DNA of 64,000 nucleotides from NCBI RefSeq assembly GCF_954871325.1, contig NC_088777.1:15601366-15665365 (forward strand). The letters are read 5' to 3'. Within the stretch, counting starts at the first letter, position 1. Every line of letters begins with the position of its first letter. A program made the translations under genes and the position numbers. Source of the DNA: Gordionus sp. m RMFG-2023 (Eukaryota; Nematomorpha; Gordioida; Chordodea; Parachordodidae). The notes under the pieces were generated by a model. The model was not told the origin of the DNA. It made no database searches and worked only from the letters and a program-made list of their open reading frames with translations. This document shows positions 1 to 12,653 of this stretch, one piece after another.

Positions 1-260
1 TGGTAATATTCGATTTTAATAAAAATAATTTTGGGTTTTCACTATTTTTTATAAATGTTTTGAATTATAGTCGTTATTTAAAAAATTTAATAACTTTTAC
101 TATTTTTCTTTTTAGTAACATATTGATTGTATAATATTTTGGCAGAGAAGGGGATGGGAGGTTTGTAGAGGGGAAATTTTTATTAGCTTAAAATGATATT
201 TACAAAAACAAGCAAATTAGCGATGGGGGGGGGGGTGGTTTCGTTTCTCAAACTAGTTTC
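1..260 (+). mobile_element. hAT-type MITE, family A, right part cut by window edge
   Basis: The stretch matches the right two thirds of the family A elements seen whole at 14352-14727 and 18102-18473: a T-rich block, a short AATTATAGTCGTTATT block, a G-rich GGGAGAGGGG-type block, then GCTTAAAATGATATTTAC, a CAAATTAGCGAT motif and a long G tract. The usual right terminus (CCTGGCTACGCCTATG-like) is not recognisable, so the 3' end is degraded. It has no coding capacity. Confidence 0.6.
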
Positions 261-2109
261 GCGGCTAATTCTCCCGTACATATTAAAAATGACTCTCGAC
301 ATCACTGATCTAAATTGAATAAACTACTGAACCCCGGCAAAAGAGATCTATGGAGAATAATTCTTCAATAAACTTTTGGAAAACAAAAAAACTTTATGCT
401 TATGAAAGAAAAATATTTGAGCAACTCTGGATTGAATGGTAAAATAAAAAATTTATAGACTTGAAAAGCTTGATAAATTAAAAGATAAGCGGTAATGCAA
501 AATAATAAATAAAATTAATCCAGCTAAGATTTTTATTTAATAAGGGAAGAATTTTTTTAGTATCCAAGGCCATACAAAAATAGGAGAGAGGTAGTGTAAA
601 ATTAGAATTTTAGGAGCCGCCTAAATTTGGCTCTTATGCATTGATTTTGATCCCTTTTTTTGCTAATTTTGACTTCTAGTTTCTCTCTTATTGGTAATTT
701 TGGTTTCTCCTTTTTTTGCTAACTTTGATTTTGATGTCGCCACCAAAAGTCATAAGAATGACCTTTTTTGCCCTCATCCCACCTAAGATTTTAGTAAAGT
801 TAAATTGTCACTGCCTCCATTATAGAGAACCTAGTTAGGTTATTCTTAGATTTTAACAAATGCAGGGGAGACCTGGCAAGTAGTATACTTTTAATTTATA
901 TTACAACTTAAGTCTCAAAAAAACCTAATATAGATAATCATGAAATACAGAGAATAACTAGCTCGGTGTAATTTTATACTATGCTAAAAAAATATGTTCT
1001 TATACCTTTAAAACTAGCTAAATTTATTTGTGATTATTTCTTGTCTTGATATTTAATATTAATCATAAGTAAAAATAATATATCCAATGGCGTATGCAGG
1101 CTTTCATTCCTTCCAAAAACGTCAATGCCTACACACCCAATTCAGTACCGCATTTGGTTAATAATAGTCATTTTATGAAAAATTTGATAATATAAATAAA
1201 TTCATAACACCTTAGATTAAGTTAACTTAGTTCACAGTTATACAATTATTGTTCAAATAAATTTACGAAAATGAATATTGATTTTTCTCTACATTTTTAT
1301 AAACTATTTTACCTTTAGTCGATAATTTTTATAGTTACGATAATCCTAAAAGTAGAGGAACCCGGTAAACGTCGAGGATGGATATGTGTTAGACTATTTC
1401 AATTAATTTCTAAACTTTCATCTTAGAGTAAAATCTTAAGCCTAATATATTTCTTGCCATACATAATTGATTGGCTAAAACGGATGGCAAAATTTTTTAT
1501 CCTTTAAATTTTTAGAAAGGTATACGTATGCTTTATTATAGGCATATTTATGTCATCAAATCATTAGCTCTAATTAATTCCAAATAGTAAGAAACTATAA
1601 AAGGAAAAAACCTTAATTTAGTATATGCTAAAAAATATTAGCTCAGCAATTTTATATGAATTTAAAGTAAAAGTTTTAATTAAATATAAATTTTATTTTA
1701 TAATTTATTATAAGATTATATTATCCAATATAAAAAATATAAGTGAATAGGTTGCCAATTATAATCAATGACAATCAGTATGTCCATATACTTTGTTTTT
1801 TTTTTCACTTGAAAATTTCAAATATTTCAAAAAGTTGGTATATTTTAAAAAATTAGCATAAATATTAGGTGGAAGAGACTTTTCGTAAATATTTCCAGAT
1901 TTTATGAGGGTTTTAACAAAACTTGTCCTATGTGCACCAAAATATTTAGGATAAACTGTGTAAGCGACCATGCTCATCATTGTGATTAGTCGCTAGTTAT
2001 CTTATATTAATAACATAATGTTTACTCAGGTTTTTTTCTTCTGAATGTAAAAAGAATTAAAATACATAAACATTTAAAATTAATAATTTTTTTAAGCTTT
2101 ATAGATAGA
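261..2109. other. gene-free AT-rich stretch
   Basis: I see no gene here. The longest open frame (1765-1980, - strand) has no family signature and ordinary AT-rich composition. A C-rich fragment near 770-830 and scattered T tracts suggest old repeat debris, but no terminal repeats could be paired. Confidence 0.5.
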
Positions 2110-2250
2110 CAGGGCCGTAGCCAGAAAATTCCAGCTGAACTGCTTACTTGGGGGAGGGAGCACTATTTTTTAAAATAAAACAAATAATTAAGCATTCATA
2201 GAAATTTATTGCTATTTTTATTAACAATTTGTAATTGTAATATGAATATA
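2110..2250 (+). mobile_element. possible hAT left terminus
   Basis: CAGGGCCGTAGCCAGAAAA at 2110 has the form of the hAT termini seen elsewhere here (CAGG-CGTAGCCAGG) and is followed by a G-rich patch. It could be the left end of the element whose right end is at 4088, but the eight bases flanking the two sites do not match, so the pairing is unproven. It may be a separate truncated element. Confidence 0.35.
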
Positions 2251-2543
2251 CAAAATAAAACTATATACGACGATTTTTATATTTAAATTTTAACATAAAT
2301 GAATTAAAAGATAAATTCTGTGTTATTCTTTTTTCATAAGTCATTAATACTAAATTTTGTTTACGTTGGAAACCTCTAAGTTAAGAGTTCTATTAGAAAA
2401 GTTAAATAATACTTCACCAATAGCCTCATAATTCTCATAAATGATGCCAAATATTCTAAATGACCAGTCCCTGGTCTAGAAGTCTCTTAAAAGCATGACG
2501 TAAATTTATAGTCAATTAATAATTATCTCTGAAACTCCTTGTC

Positions 2544-3790
2544 CAACAGGGAGAAAGAAATTGCAAGCTTGTCCAACGAGATCGAGTCTCCACCATCAAG
2601 CAGTAACAGCTATTAAGGAGTTAGAAGAGCCGATTATTATTGCTATTACTGAAATATCACAATGGTTAAAAGAAATATTTCCTCAGAAGCAAGAAAATTA
2701 TTGGATTCAATACTTATTCGAATTTTCTTTTCTCATTAGAATGTATTATTTAATTATACAACTATTTTATGTAATACTTTTCAAAAACATAACATTGACT
2801 TGATTAAGAAGATGAGAATAGCGGAAAGCATTTTATTAGAACTCAAGGAAATTAGAGCTAATGTTGATGAAGAATTTCATATTTTATATGTTATTGTTGA
2901 GTCAAAAGCAGAGCTATACGTGTTTAATATTTGTCCCCCTCGACTTGCAGCAAGCAAGCTCATCGTCAAAACATTAATATAGGATCAGTAGAAGAGTATT
3001 GTAAAACAAATGTCCTCTCTCCCAACCTTTTTCATATGGTGATAGAAAAAAATATAATTAGGTTATATTTTTATCATGAAGATGTTAAAATATCTTATGA
3101 TGCCTTATTAGCTGAATAAATATGATTAAAAGATTAACTATGGTTGATACAGTCCCAAAAAATGCTATGGATGCTTTGCATTATTTCAAACACATTTTAG
3201 ATTATACTCCCAATGTATTAAAATTAGCAGCTCTTTAGTAACTAATGAGAGAACATTCTCTTTTTTAAGAAGAATAACAGAGCCTTGCAGAGGTACCATG
3301 CAGGACACGGCCCAGATTCTTTTTAAAAAAATTTTCCGGCCCGGGTTTTTTTAAAAAAAATTTTCAGGCCCGGCCTGGCTTTTTTGAAAATAAAATTTTC
3401 AGGCCCGGCCTGAATTTTATTAAAATTAATTATATTTATTTTTGATTTTAATAGCTAATAATGGGGATTTCAAATATTTGATTTTAAAATATACAGCTCG
3501 GCCCGGATATCTTTTCTAATTCAAGCCCAGCCCGGGTGTTTTTTTTAAAAAAATTACGGGCCCGGCCCGGGTATATTTAAAAAAATTAAAATACGGTCCG
3601 GCTCGGGGGCCAGGCCTGCAAGTCTGTGAAAAACATACCTATGAAATACAACATCTGAAAGTAGATTGAATGATTTAAATCTTTTGATTATTCAAAGGCA
3701 TTTAACGCCAAGCAAGGATAGATAATTCAAAAATTAGCTCAAAACATACAAAATACAATTATTCCTAAAAAACTTTTTGTGTATTAATTT
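2544..3790 (+). pseudogene. hAT transposase relic (ZMYM1/ZNF862-like type)
   Basis: Fragments in several frames give the order expected for a hAT transposase. A CPTR motif and EEPIIIAITEISQWLKEIF lie in the RNase H-like core (2561-2690). KAELYVFNICPPRLAASK and ISYDALLAE come next (2800-3119). Then an NERTFSFLRR-type piece opens the hATC dimerisation domain near 3240. The hATC continuation (ESRLNDLNLL-like) resumes after the nested insertion at about 3640. The N-terminal zinc-finger region is not seen. Stops and frame changes, an internal deletion of about 100 bp and the nested MITE make it non-functional. Copy 2 (63299-64000, - strand) gives the better reading of the same protein. Confidence 0.75.
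3278..3626. mobile_element. GC-rich nested MITE (GGCCCGG repeats)
   Basis: About 350 bp containing five or more GGCCCGGCC-type blocks separated by T/A tracts. It sits in the hATC region of hAT copy 1. Copy 2 lacks it: the uninterrupted site is near 63355-63380, which fixes the insertion. The ends are imperfect inverted repeats (left AGAGCCTTGCAGAGG, right end on the other strand CAGACTTGCAGGCCTGG). The flanks agree in 6 of 8 bases (AGAATAAC at 3271, TGAAAAAC at 3627), which suits a hAT-type 8-bp duplication. Confidence 0.7.
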
Positions 3791-4088
3791 ATATTTCCAA
3801 CATTTAAATTTTTTATTCTTTATATATTTTAAAAGCTCAAAAAATTCAAATTTCAATTTTGGGTCATTTAAGTGATTCATATCGTGGGTTATATTCATAA
3901 TTCACATTTATTATAGTTTTTCAATGCCGGTTTATATATATAATTTTTTTAATTCACATTAGTTTAAAATTGTGTATTAGAAAAGTTATTAGTCCTAATA
4001 AATTTATGCTTAGTATTTTTAATTAACAATAATATTTCTTAAAAAAATTTATTATCCTCCCCAGACCAAATTCCTGCGTACGCGCCTG

Positions 4089-5953
4089 TATCTTCTATAA
4101 TAGATAATACTTCGTTTTGAATCTGGGGTGATTTATATAGGGCATTTTTGGGCATTAATTTTATTTTATTCAGGATTTTTTGGGATGGTGTATGAAAACT
4201 GCTATAAACAATGCAGAAGAACTAATTATGTTTTCATCTTTTACAGCATTCTTAATTTTTGTTGAATCAGTCCCAAGAAAAGGTAGCTTCTCTATGCTAA
4301 AAAATAGCATCAAATCAAATATTGATTTATTACGGTTAATTTGTTGGCTTACCAAAATTGTTGTTATCTCAGTATCCTTATTTATATTAAGATTTTTATC
4401 GCGCCAAATTGTTATTGAATATAAATGAGGCAGTCCATCATTTTTTTAAATTTGAGGGGCCGGAAAAAATTATGGGGACCAGTGATTTTTTTCTGGGGGC
4501 CAGGGAAGCCCCCCCCCCAAGGATATGTATCATTTTTTAAGTCTCCTATCAATTTTAAAAAAATTAAAATATTTTTTTTAAACTAAATTATATGAAAAAG
4601 ATATTTGTAATATATTTTTGTAATCAGATCAGATCCAGAAGAGACTTTCTTCCAAATTTAGGATATTATTATATATACTTCATTATTTTATATCTCTAAT
4701 GTTACAATTTGAACTAATTTGTATACAAATTATATACTATAAAAAGATAGTTTATTAATAAGAAAATTTAATCTGAAATAAATAATCAAAAATAAATTAA
4801 TTAAATAGTTTTAAAAAATTAAATTATTTATAAAATAATAAATATGCATATGATAGAATTGGGTTAAAGCTATTTTTATAAATCTGTTTAAAAATTATAC
4901 AATTTATTTCCCAAAACTTTATACAAAACTATCATTATCTCTTAATTATTTAATAAAGATTGCTATTTAAAATATCTTCTAAAATTATAAAAAATATATA
5001 TACTCTTAAATCAGATAAAATAATTAATTTCATAAATCATTTTTTTAAAAATTTGTTATATATATTTTTTAAATGATTTTGAAGCACGAAATATTTACAT
5101 TCGCCTAAAAAAAATTTACATAATAGAAATAGAAACTATCATTATCATTATGAAACTTATTATTTTTAAATTAAAATAAGTAAAAATTTAGTTAATTTTT
5201 AAAAAATATGTTATAAATAATAAATAAGATTATTATTTAAAAACATTCATTCAAATGTGTCTCATAATAAAAATATCTCGAAGATATGATAATGAAAAAG
5301 TAACGATAAACGATGAAACACTTTGGAAAAGTTAAAAATTCTATATTAACCTAATGGACTACGTCAAGTAGATATAATAGGAATACGCGGATATATAATA
5401 ATAAAAAATAATTATGTATATTTTTTAGGCCTTTCTAGAAATATATTTATAATCGAATCTTGACTTATATATTGAAACTTCTCTTTCTTATTTTTTTAAA
5501 ATATATTACATTTAAAAATTTTTAGCTGTAAATTATTAGATTTTGCTTTGTTAAATAAAATATGAGCGAAAATATTTGAATAAGAAGTTATATATAACTA
5601 GATATATGTTATATAAATTATTATTTAAGTCCTTGAGGGAAATTTTATAGACTAGCTTTTGAAGAATTTTGGAAGATTTAAAAGAGAATAAATTATTTGT
5701 CAATCTAGTTTTAATTACAAAAATTTGATATCTTTGTCTAATTTTTTTTCTGAAGATATTTTAAAAAGAATAAATTAAATTTATTTTTTGTAAAAAAAAA
5801 ATTAATCATAATTAGGTTATATAGAAATAACTTTTAAGTCATTGTATAATCACTAAAAATAAATAATATTGTTTCAATCTAATTATGATTGACAGGGTAT
5901 TATTTGCTTGTTTTACATTAATATTTATAATGTTATTTTATTTATAATAGATA
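4089..5953. other. gene-free stretch with repeat debris
   Basis: No gene is supported. The complementary open frames at 4170-4428 look like coding shadows; the - strand one has a faint hAT flavour (PFLGTDS) but too little to call. A G-rich then C-rich patch at 4455-4525 looks like the end of another G-tract MITE. The remainder is A/T-rich without paired repeats. Confidence 0.45.
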
Positions 5954-6079
5954 GAAGGAAAGAAGGAAGGAAGGAAGGAAGGGAGGAAGGAAGGAAGGAA
6001 GGAAGGAAGGAAGGAAGGAAGGAAGGAAGGAAGGAAGGAAGGAAGGAAGGAAGGAAGGAAGGAAGGAAGGAAGGAAGGA
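5954..6079 (+). repeat. (GGAA)n microsatellite
   Basis: About 126 bp of nearly uninterrupted GGAA/GAAG tetranucleotide repeat, with one GGGA interruption near 5981. It produces an artefactual (RKEG)n open frame, which is not a gene. Confidence 0.97.
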
Positions 6080-7269
6080 TCCAATTTCAAAGACAGATAA
6101 AATATCTTAAAAATAATTCTATTATCTAAATTTTTAATTATTTTGTTTTCCTAATGTTTATATAAATATTTTTTTAAGAATACACCAATTTTTAAATCTT
6201 TATTAAGGGTTTCGATTTGTCCGCGCTCGTTGAAATATCGTATTTTCTCAAGTATCAACAGTCCACTAAAAAAATCGGATTAGAACTATTTCTAAAACAA
6301 AATTCTGATCAGGTCGGAAAAATACTTCGATTGGTTTGGCCGTACAAAAAAATTAAATATTTCTTGAATTAGGTTACATCTGTTGGATGTAGTGTTGTCA
6401 GAAATTTCTCAAGAACTTAGCTAAAACATATTTCTCAAACCTAGAGATTTCAGGGTAGAAAGGCTTGACCCTCTTTTGATCAAGTCTTGAGTTTTAAATA
6501 ATATTTTCTTAGCTAAAACCTTGATTCAGATGACTAAATTGAGGTTTACATTATTTCATTAAAACTAAATAAACTTAGTATGTAAATTAATATAAAAATA
6601 CCATTTAAAAACTTTTCAAAAGTGTGTATAATATATAATATCCTAGTAGATATAAAAGAAACCTTAAAGTATATATATACAATTTTAGTTCATTTTTAAT
6701 TATTATATATAAACTATTATATAAATTTAGACACTTTTTATTGCTTTTCTTTTAAATACATAATCTAAATTTTCAATTAACTCCCCTTAATCTAATTTTT
6801 GAAAGAATAGATCAATAAATCAAAGTTAACAAAGTTTTATTTAAAACTAAAAACCAATTAATTTTATTATATTACAATATTATATAGTTTAAATCATTTA
6901 AAAATAGTTTATATAATTTTTTTTTAATTTAAATTTTATCACAAAAATAATATAATAATTATATTATAAATATAATTTTATAAAAGGAAAGAGTATTATA
7001 ATATCAATTATTATTTATTTGTAATATAAAAATTATAATTATTTATGAAGTGTAAAATTTTATTTTAATTATTATAGTTTTTATTGATTTGTGAATTAGT
7101 TCCTGATCAAATTCAAAAAATAATTGATAAATTAAGATGGCATATAAATAATTAGTTAGAATATAAATAATTCAAAAAAAAATAATGTAAATTAAAATTC
7201 ATAAGTTTGGATCTAAAATTAATATGGCTTGACTTTCAGTTATTTAAATAAATTATAAACAAAATTTAA
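6080..7269. other. gene-free stretch upstream of the homeobox gene
   Basis: No gene is seen. TAGTGTTGTCAGAAATT at 6390 resembles the terminus of the TAGTGTTGTTAAA MITE family found at 34019, 36825 and 52537, but no right end was found. The last few hundred bases before 7270 are very AT-rich and should hold the promoter or 5' leader of the Emx gene; no distinct motif can be defended. Confidence 0.4.
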
Positions 7270-7338
7270 ATAATAATATCTTCAAAATATAGGGCATCAT
7301 TTGTTATTTTCCCCCTTAAAAATATTGTGAATCTCAAC

Positions 7339-8872
7339 ATGGCTAAATTCGACCGATTCCAATTCAAGAAGGAAAAAAATGGATTTAAAACAAGAAATGG
7401 AATCATAAATTTTAGCATAGATTCCATAATTAGTGATACTAAAAAGTCTTTGTGTAATATTAATAGTCAACTTAAAAAATTTGAAAACAAAATCAGTCCC
7501 CGTTTTATAAATAAGCAAAACAAAATTTGTTATGTGTCATCTGTAAATACTACCCAAATTCAAATCCACGATAGCCAGAGATTTACGAGCAAAGTCCATG
7601 AGATTTCCGACGGGGAATTTGACTCTAAAACCTTTAGAGAAACGAAATCTGCGGAGGATATCAAAAATAATAACAAACTATCAGGTATAAATATGTTCAC
7701 AGGACGATCTAATTCTTTATATTCTATAAACAATTTCAATCCAAAAGTAAATATCCCCTCATTACCTTTATTATCGTCATCTATTAACGTACCTTCTAGT
7801 CTTAATTACCAATCTAAAATATTAGATAAAAGTTTAGGAGATGATTGTAAAACGCCCCGAATTATTACATCCCATTTCCAACCTTTAACTGAAAGTCATA
7901 TTACAATCCCTTATTATCCGATCTATTCAAATCCTCTTCCTCCATATTATACTTCGTCGTCAAATTCAGGCACTAGCAATGAATTACCTTTAAATTTTGA
8001 AAAATCGATCATAAACAATATAGCCATGAATGAAAAGTCTAACCCCAATCAAAATATTTTTAACAATAACTATAGTTACATGATGCCAGGACCTTGGCAA
8101 GCCTATCTACCTATCACCGGTTTGGTTTCTTCTGCGTTAAACTTTCATGGACCTCATTTCTCAACATATGATTTGAAATGTCCTGACGCATGGCAAAAGC
8201 TGTGGAAAAATTATTCGGACCAACTAACGAGAACAGTTTGTCCCGTTATCTTCAATAAACATAATCTCAAAACAGAATCGACCCTCAGCAAAGAGGAAAA
8301 CAAAGAGAAAATCAAAAAATTACCCGTTTTTAAAGAGTCCTTTAAAAGCGAAGGTAGAAATCCAATGGACCTCAAATCTATTTCCAATTCGATGGAATGC
8401 AAAAAACCTTCAATCATCCCGAAGGATCACACAGCGACAACATTTCCCAGAATAACTATCCACACTTCCGCCTCATCAACGATTTTAGAAATGTCCCCTC
8501 AAAAAAAGAAAAAGATTATGACCGATACCTATTTTCCTTTCATCAATACTTCAAAACACAAACTGAATACTACATGTTCTAAAGAAGTACCTCCCTTTAA
8601 GAGAGTTAAATATTCAAGCTCAGAAATTTCTGCGGCGGATAAACCGAAATGTTTCCTTAATTACGATTCATCGCATCATCATCAAAAGCAAAATACCCAT
8701 CAACGAAAATCTCACAAGGGAGAAGATAGAGAACCTTCCGATGCTTGGGGAGACCAGAGCAATTCAGAAATTTATTCTGAAAACGAAAATAACGAGATGG
8801 ATGAAACTTCGTCAGAAAGGTTAGAATACCTTAGGAACAAATATTTCGCTGCGTACGGCAATACTTTCAATC
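7339..8872 (+). CDS. emx: Emx/empty-spiracles homeobox protein, coding exon 1 (N-terminal region)
   Basis: First coding exon of a homeodomain transcription factor expected to act in the nucleus. In other animals Emx proteins pattern the head and brain. The start is the ATG at 7339 in a CAACATGGC context. The frame is open upstream to 7270, and a TATAG acceptor-like site lies at 7288-7292, so a 5' exon is possible. It encodes residues 1-511 plus one base. FSIDSIIS at residues 25-32 is the eh1-like Groucho-binding motif that opens Emx proteins (FTIESLV in vertebrates). The rest is long and rich in Ser, Asn, Lys and Pro, with a recognisable YLRNKYFAAYGNTFN end before the homeodomain exon. The donor is ATC|GTGAGT, phase 1. 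About 510 residues before the homeodomain is roughly twice or more the usual Emx length. Family assignment rests on exons 2 and 3. Confidence 0.88.
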
Positions 8873-9202
8873 GTGAGTTTATTTATATTAAATAAATAAA
8901 AAGCTTTTTAAATTAATTTCATGGACTTAAAAGATATAGTCAATTTGTGAGGAAGTCACCTAAATAAACTATTAACTTATAATTTCCGTTTATCAAACAT
9001 ATATTTAGTTTCAAAAACTTTTTTTGTAAACTGCAATTATCTAGATACTATTTTATCGGTAAATGGGCTGTAATTGCTAGAGTCGTAACATTTGAGGTTC
9101 AAACCCCTCCTTATAATTTTTTCCCATATATTCCATAGTCGTTTACGCAACCATTTATTTATCCAAATTTACTCTCAAACAATGATATAAAATATGCATT
9201 AT

Positions 9203-9520
9203 CATAGGCAAGCAGGATTTTTATTAATGGGAAATCTTTTAAGTGCCCCCTCCCCATATATTTTATTGGAAGGCTTTAGGTTCGTTATATGTCTTTGGCC
9301 GGTTTACGTTTAAAAAAAATAATTTCGGTTTTACACTTATTTTTTAAATGCTTTTTTCTGAAAATTTTTGATTATAATAATAGTCAAATTATTTGAATTT
9401 TTTTATAGTTTTTTTTAAAATTATTGTTTATAAAATTGGTAAAAAATTTTATTTCAGAACCCGTTCAAAAAAAGCCATGAGCTTTGCCCCCTATACTTTC
9501 CAGTTCTGGCAGGCACCGCG
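9203..9520 (+). mobile_element. family A hAT MITE, diverged
   Basis: The left end CATAGGCAAGCAGGATTTTT matches the family A terminus CATAGGCGTAGCCAGGATTTT. The interior keeps the family's TTTTATTGGAAGGCTTTAGG block. The right end, near TTCTGGCAGGCACC at about 9507-9520, is degraded, and no target duplication could be matched. Confidence 0.55.
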
Positions 9521-10612
9521 TTTGGCTAATAGTGGTGGTTATAGAATCTATATCTTGTTTTTTTGCGTTTACACCAAATTCACTATTTTGATCTAATTAA
9601 CTAGACTTAAATTTTTTTTTAATAGATAAATGAATTCAATATTACTTTCACTTGGGTATTTGTAAAGTTAGCCATAGTTTAGCATAATTCTCAATTATTC
9701 CCTATTGATTGATGAAATTAAATATTTTATTTTACTCTACATTTTTAGATTTTATTTTTTTTATTTTTCATCGGGGGTTTTTATATGACAAGGTGTTAAA
9801 GGTAGAAGAAACCAAGACACGTTGGAGACGGAGACCTGTTAGTCTATCCAATGAATTTCCAAGTTTTTATCACATAAGAGTAAAAATTTAAGCCTAATAT
9901 TATATCTAATCTTGCCATACATAATTGGCTAAAAAGGATTTTTAAAATATTATTCTATCAATATTTACGTGGGTAAATGTGTTTTAAGCATACCAAAAGT
10001 AACAAAAAGGATGTGTAAATTTAATCGTTTCGATTTATAAAAAAAAGTCTTTTAAAATATCACTAAATATATTTTAAGAAAGTTTAAACCGTAATTTTTA
10101 ATTTTCACATTTCTCAGAATTAAAAAAAATAGCAATAAAATCAGACGTGTTGTTGGTTGGAGAAACGTTAGTCCTAACAATTATAGAATATTTGTATTTT
10201 ATTTAGCTTAAACAAATGCAATTAATTGTAAATAAATATTTATCAATCCAAAATATTAAATTTTTTTATTATGGTAATAATTTTTATATTAAACCTTTTT
10301 ATACAAAATTTCTAAAAATTTTTAAATTAAATTTTATTTACTTAGTTTAGTTTATTAATTATCAATAAATATATTAGGACCCTCATTTTTGGGAGACAAA
10401 CTAAAATTAACAACATATCTTGCTGTTGGGACAACTTACACTGTGATGATTTATCTTAATCCAAAATTAATGTTTTAAAAAATTATTATATTAATTTCAG
10501 AATTTTCTTTATTTATTCAGATTGGTTTAGTAACATAAAATTTATTCCGGGTTGTATAAAAATTGCTCCAATCTACCTAGGTTTCCCTTATGTGTTTAAA
10601 TGAATGAGTGAT

Positions 10613-10648
10613 ATAATGTGAAAATATAATGTGAAAATATAATGTGAA
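10613..10648 (+). repeat. short tandem repeat, 13-bp unit
   Basis: Nearly three copies of ATAATGTGAAAAT in a row. Nothing suggests a function; it lies inside Emx intron 1. Confidence 0.85.
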
Positions 10649-12141
10649 TTTTAGATATCCGAAATTATATGAATGTTTTACACATTGGTTAGAATGAAAG
10701 AGTTAAGGATGATATTTAACCCGAATTTATTAAAATTAATGTGAAAAATATTTGCCAACAAAACTGAAAAAAAAAATTTCATCTTTTTTAGGTAGAGTAG
10801 GTGCGTGGAGAGTGTAGGGGGATATTTTATTAATGCTTAGCTCGATATTAATAAAAATTTGTAAATTTGCCAAAGGGAGTATATTTCCTTATTATCGCCC
10901 TAGACTACGCTGTTTGTGCATGATATTTCATTTATATTCTAAAAGTGATATTATGTTGATTTTTTTTTACAAAACACCTAAATTACGATTTTATACTATT
11001 TCGGCTATTTGTTGACAAAATTTTGATGAAGTATATAATTTTTTTTGATCAAAATATCCATTTTATAGTAATATAAGCTAATTCAACAATCGAATATTAA
11101 AATAAATTCATACGGTAAATTTTTAAATGCAAGTTTTATAGTTAGCATTGACCTTTAAGTATTTACCTAATAGGGGTAAAAACTTATTTTGGGGAAGATA
11201 TAACTTGATAGACTACTTTTTTGTCCCAAGACCCCCAAAAAATTTTTTTTTTACCTCCTCTTATCAAAAAAATTAGCAAAAAAGGAAATCTAAATCAAAA
11301 TGACCCTCTTCCTCCATTTTTTAATTAAAATTTAATATCATCATGGTTTAGGCACTTCTCATATATTCTGGGATAGATGGGGTGGGACATAATTAAATGA
11401 ATGAAAAGAAATGGAAAAAATATTTTTGAGAGGGGTGTACACCCATCACACCATTAAATCAAAAATCTAATGTGTCAATTTAAATTCCTAACCTTTCACA
11501 AATAATATTTTACCTTCTTCAAATTATATAATATAAAATAATAAGTTCTTTTAAAATATATATTTGTGTTTGAATAGTTTTTAATTGAAGACACCCTTTT
11601 TAAAACTCCTATTTTATAGAACATAATCCCTTTTAAAATTTATAAAAATGTTTTTAAGAGATTTACCATGCCCATTATAAAAAACCTTCATTTCTAAATA
11701 TTTATGTTTTTCAAAATATTAACTTCTTATATTTTCATATTGAAACTGATTATAATCTCATCTTAATATTGAATATATAATATTCATGATTCATTCATAA
11801 TAAATCTTTGCGTTATATACACATTTAAATGTATATATAATAACTATTTGTCGTGATATAATTTAAAAAAGAGTCACAATTCTAGGTTTATTTATCATAA
11901 TAATATTAGAATATTTATAGAAAAATTATTAATTATAACTTTATAAAAAAAATTTATAAATTACAACTTTATAAAATGTTGTTTTTATTATTTAAATTTA
12001 TAATAATTATTATAGTAGATAATTTTAAAATATTCTTCTTAATAACAGTTTATCCTTTGTTTTATCTTTATTACAATTTGTTTAGCATTGAAATTTTAAA
12101 ATTTTATATTTAGATATAAATATATATATATACTCATAGTA

Positions 12142-12420
12142 TAGGTGTAGCCAGAATTTTTAAAAGGGGAAGAGGGGGTGGGGAGGTTTGGTAGTCTTCA
12201 ATTTTTTTTATTGGAAATATATGTGCCCGTTTTTTAAGCCAATAGCCGGGTTCATTTTTTATAGATATTAGTTTTAGTTTTTTTTCCTTTATAAAATTTG
12301 GTTATATTTGTTTATAAAGAGTTATTATCAAATCACTTATTGGGGAGAGGGGTACGAAGAAAGTGTGAGGGTAGTAGAAATTTAAATTAGCTTAAAATAT
12401 TATTTACAAAAACTTTCAAA
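12142..12420 (+). mobile_element. family A hAT MITE, partial
   Basis: TATAGGTGTAGCCAGAATTTTT at 12142 begins the element, followed by the G-rich block, a TTTTTTTATTGG block and later GCTTAAAATATTATTTAC. The right terminus is lost. Confidence 0.6.
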
Positions 12421-12653
12421 TTTTGGATTAATTTGAAACAAGAAAATTTCTAAAATAAATCGTAAGAATTTATACTACATTAATATTATTACTTCAATAG
12501 CATTATCAAAAATTAGTCGATTCTAATTCTAACATACAAAAATTATGAAAAAAATAAAATTATATTTATACAAAAATATATAATTGTTTTTATGTAAAAA
12601 TCTTTTAAATATCGACATTAGGGGAAAACTGTTGGAGAAAATCATATTCCTGT

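Larger units (their letters stand above)
2540..4088 (+). mobile_element. hAT transposon D, copy 1, decayed and interrupted
   Basis: The + strand carries hAT transposase fragments (2544-3790). A terminus at 4066-4088 reads, on the - strand, CAGGCGCGTACGCAGGAATT. The same terminus opens copy 2 at 62764 (CAGTAGCGTACGCAGGAATT), and the 3' noncoding bases just inside (TTATTAGTCCTAATAAATTTATGCTT near 3980) match copy 2 in reverse complement. A separate GC-rich MITE is inserted at 3278-3626. The left boundary is uncertain, perhaps 2110. Relative to copy 2 it also lacks about 100 bp near 3015. Confidence 0.75.

Noticed and set aside
1765-1980. 71-codon open frame on the - strand
   Set aside because: No motif, no splice context and composition typical of random AT-rich DNA.
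4170-4428. Small genes on both strands
   Set aside because: Overlapping complementary frames with no clear family match. A faint hAT-like PFLGTDS on the - strand is not enough.
5908-6129. Open frame encoding an Arg-Lys-Glu-Gly repeat protein
   Set aside because: It is only the translation of the (GGAA)n microsatellite.
9055-9115. Possible tRNA-derived SINE head (GAGGTTCAAACCCCTCC)
   Set aside because: A B-box-like motif is present, but no matching A box, no acceptor stem and no second copy in the window.
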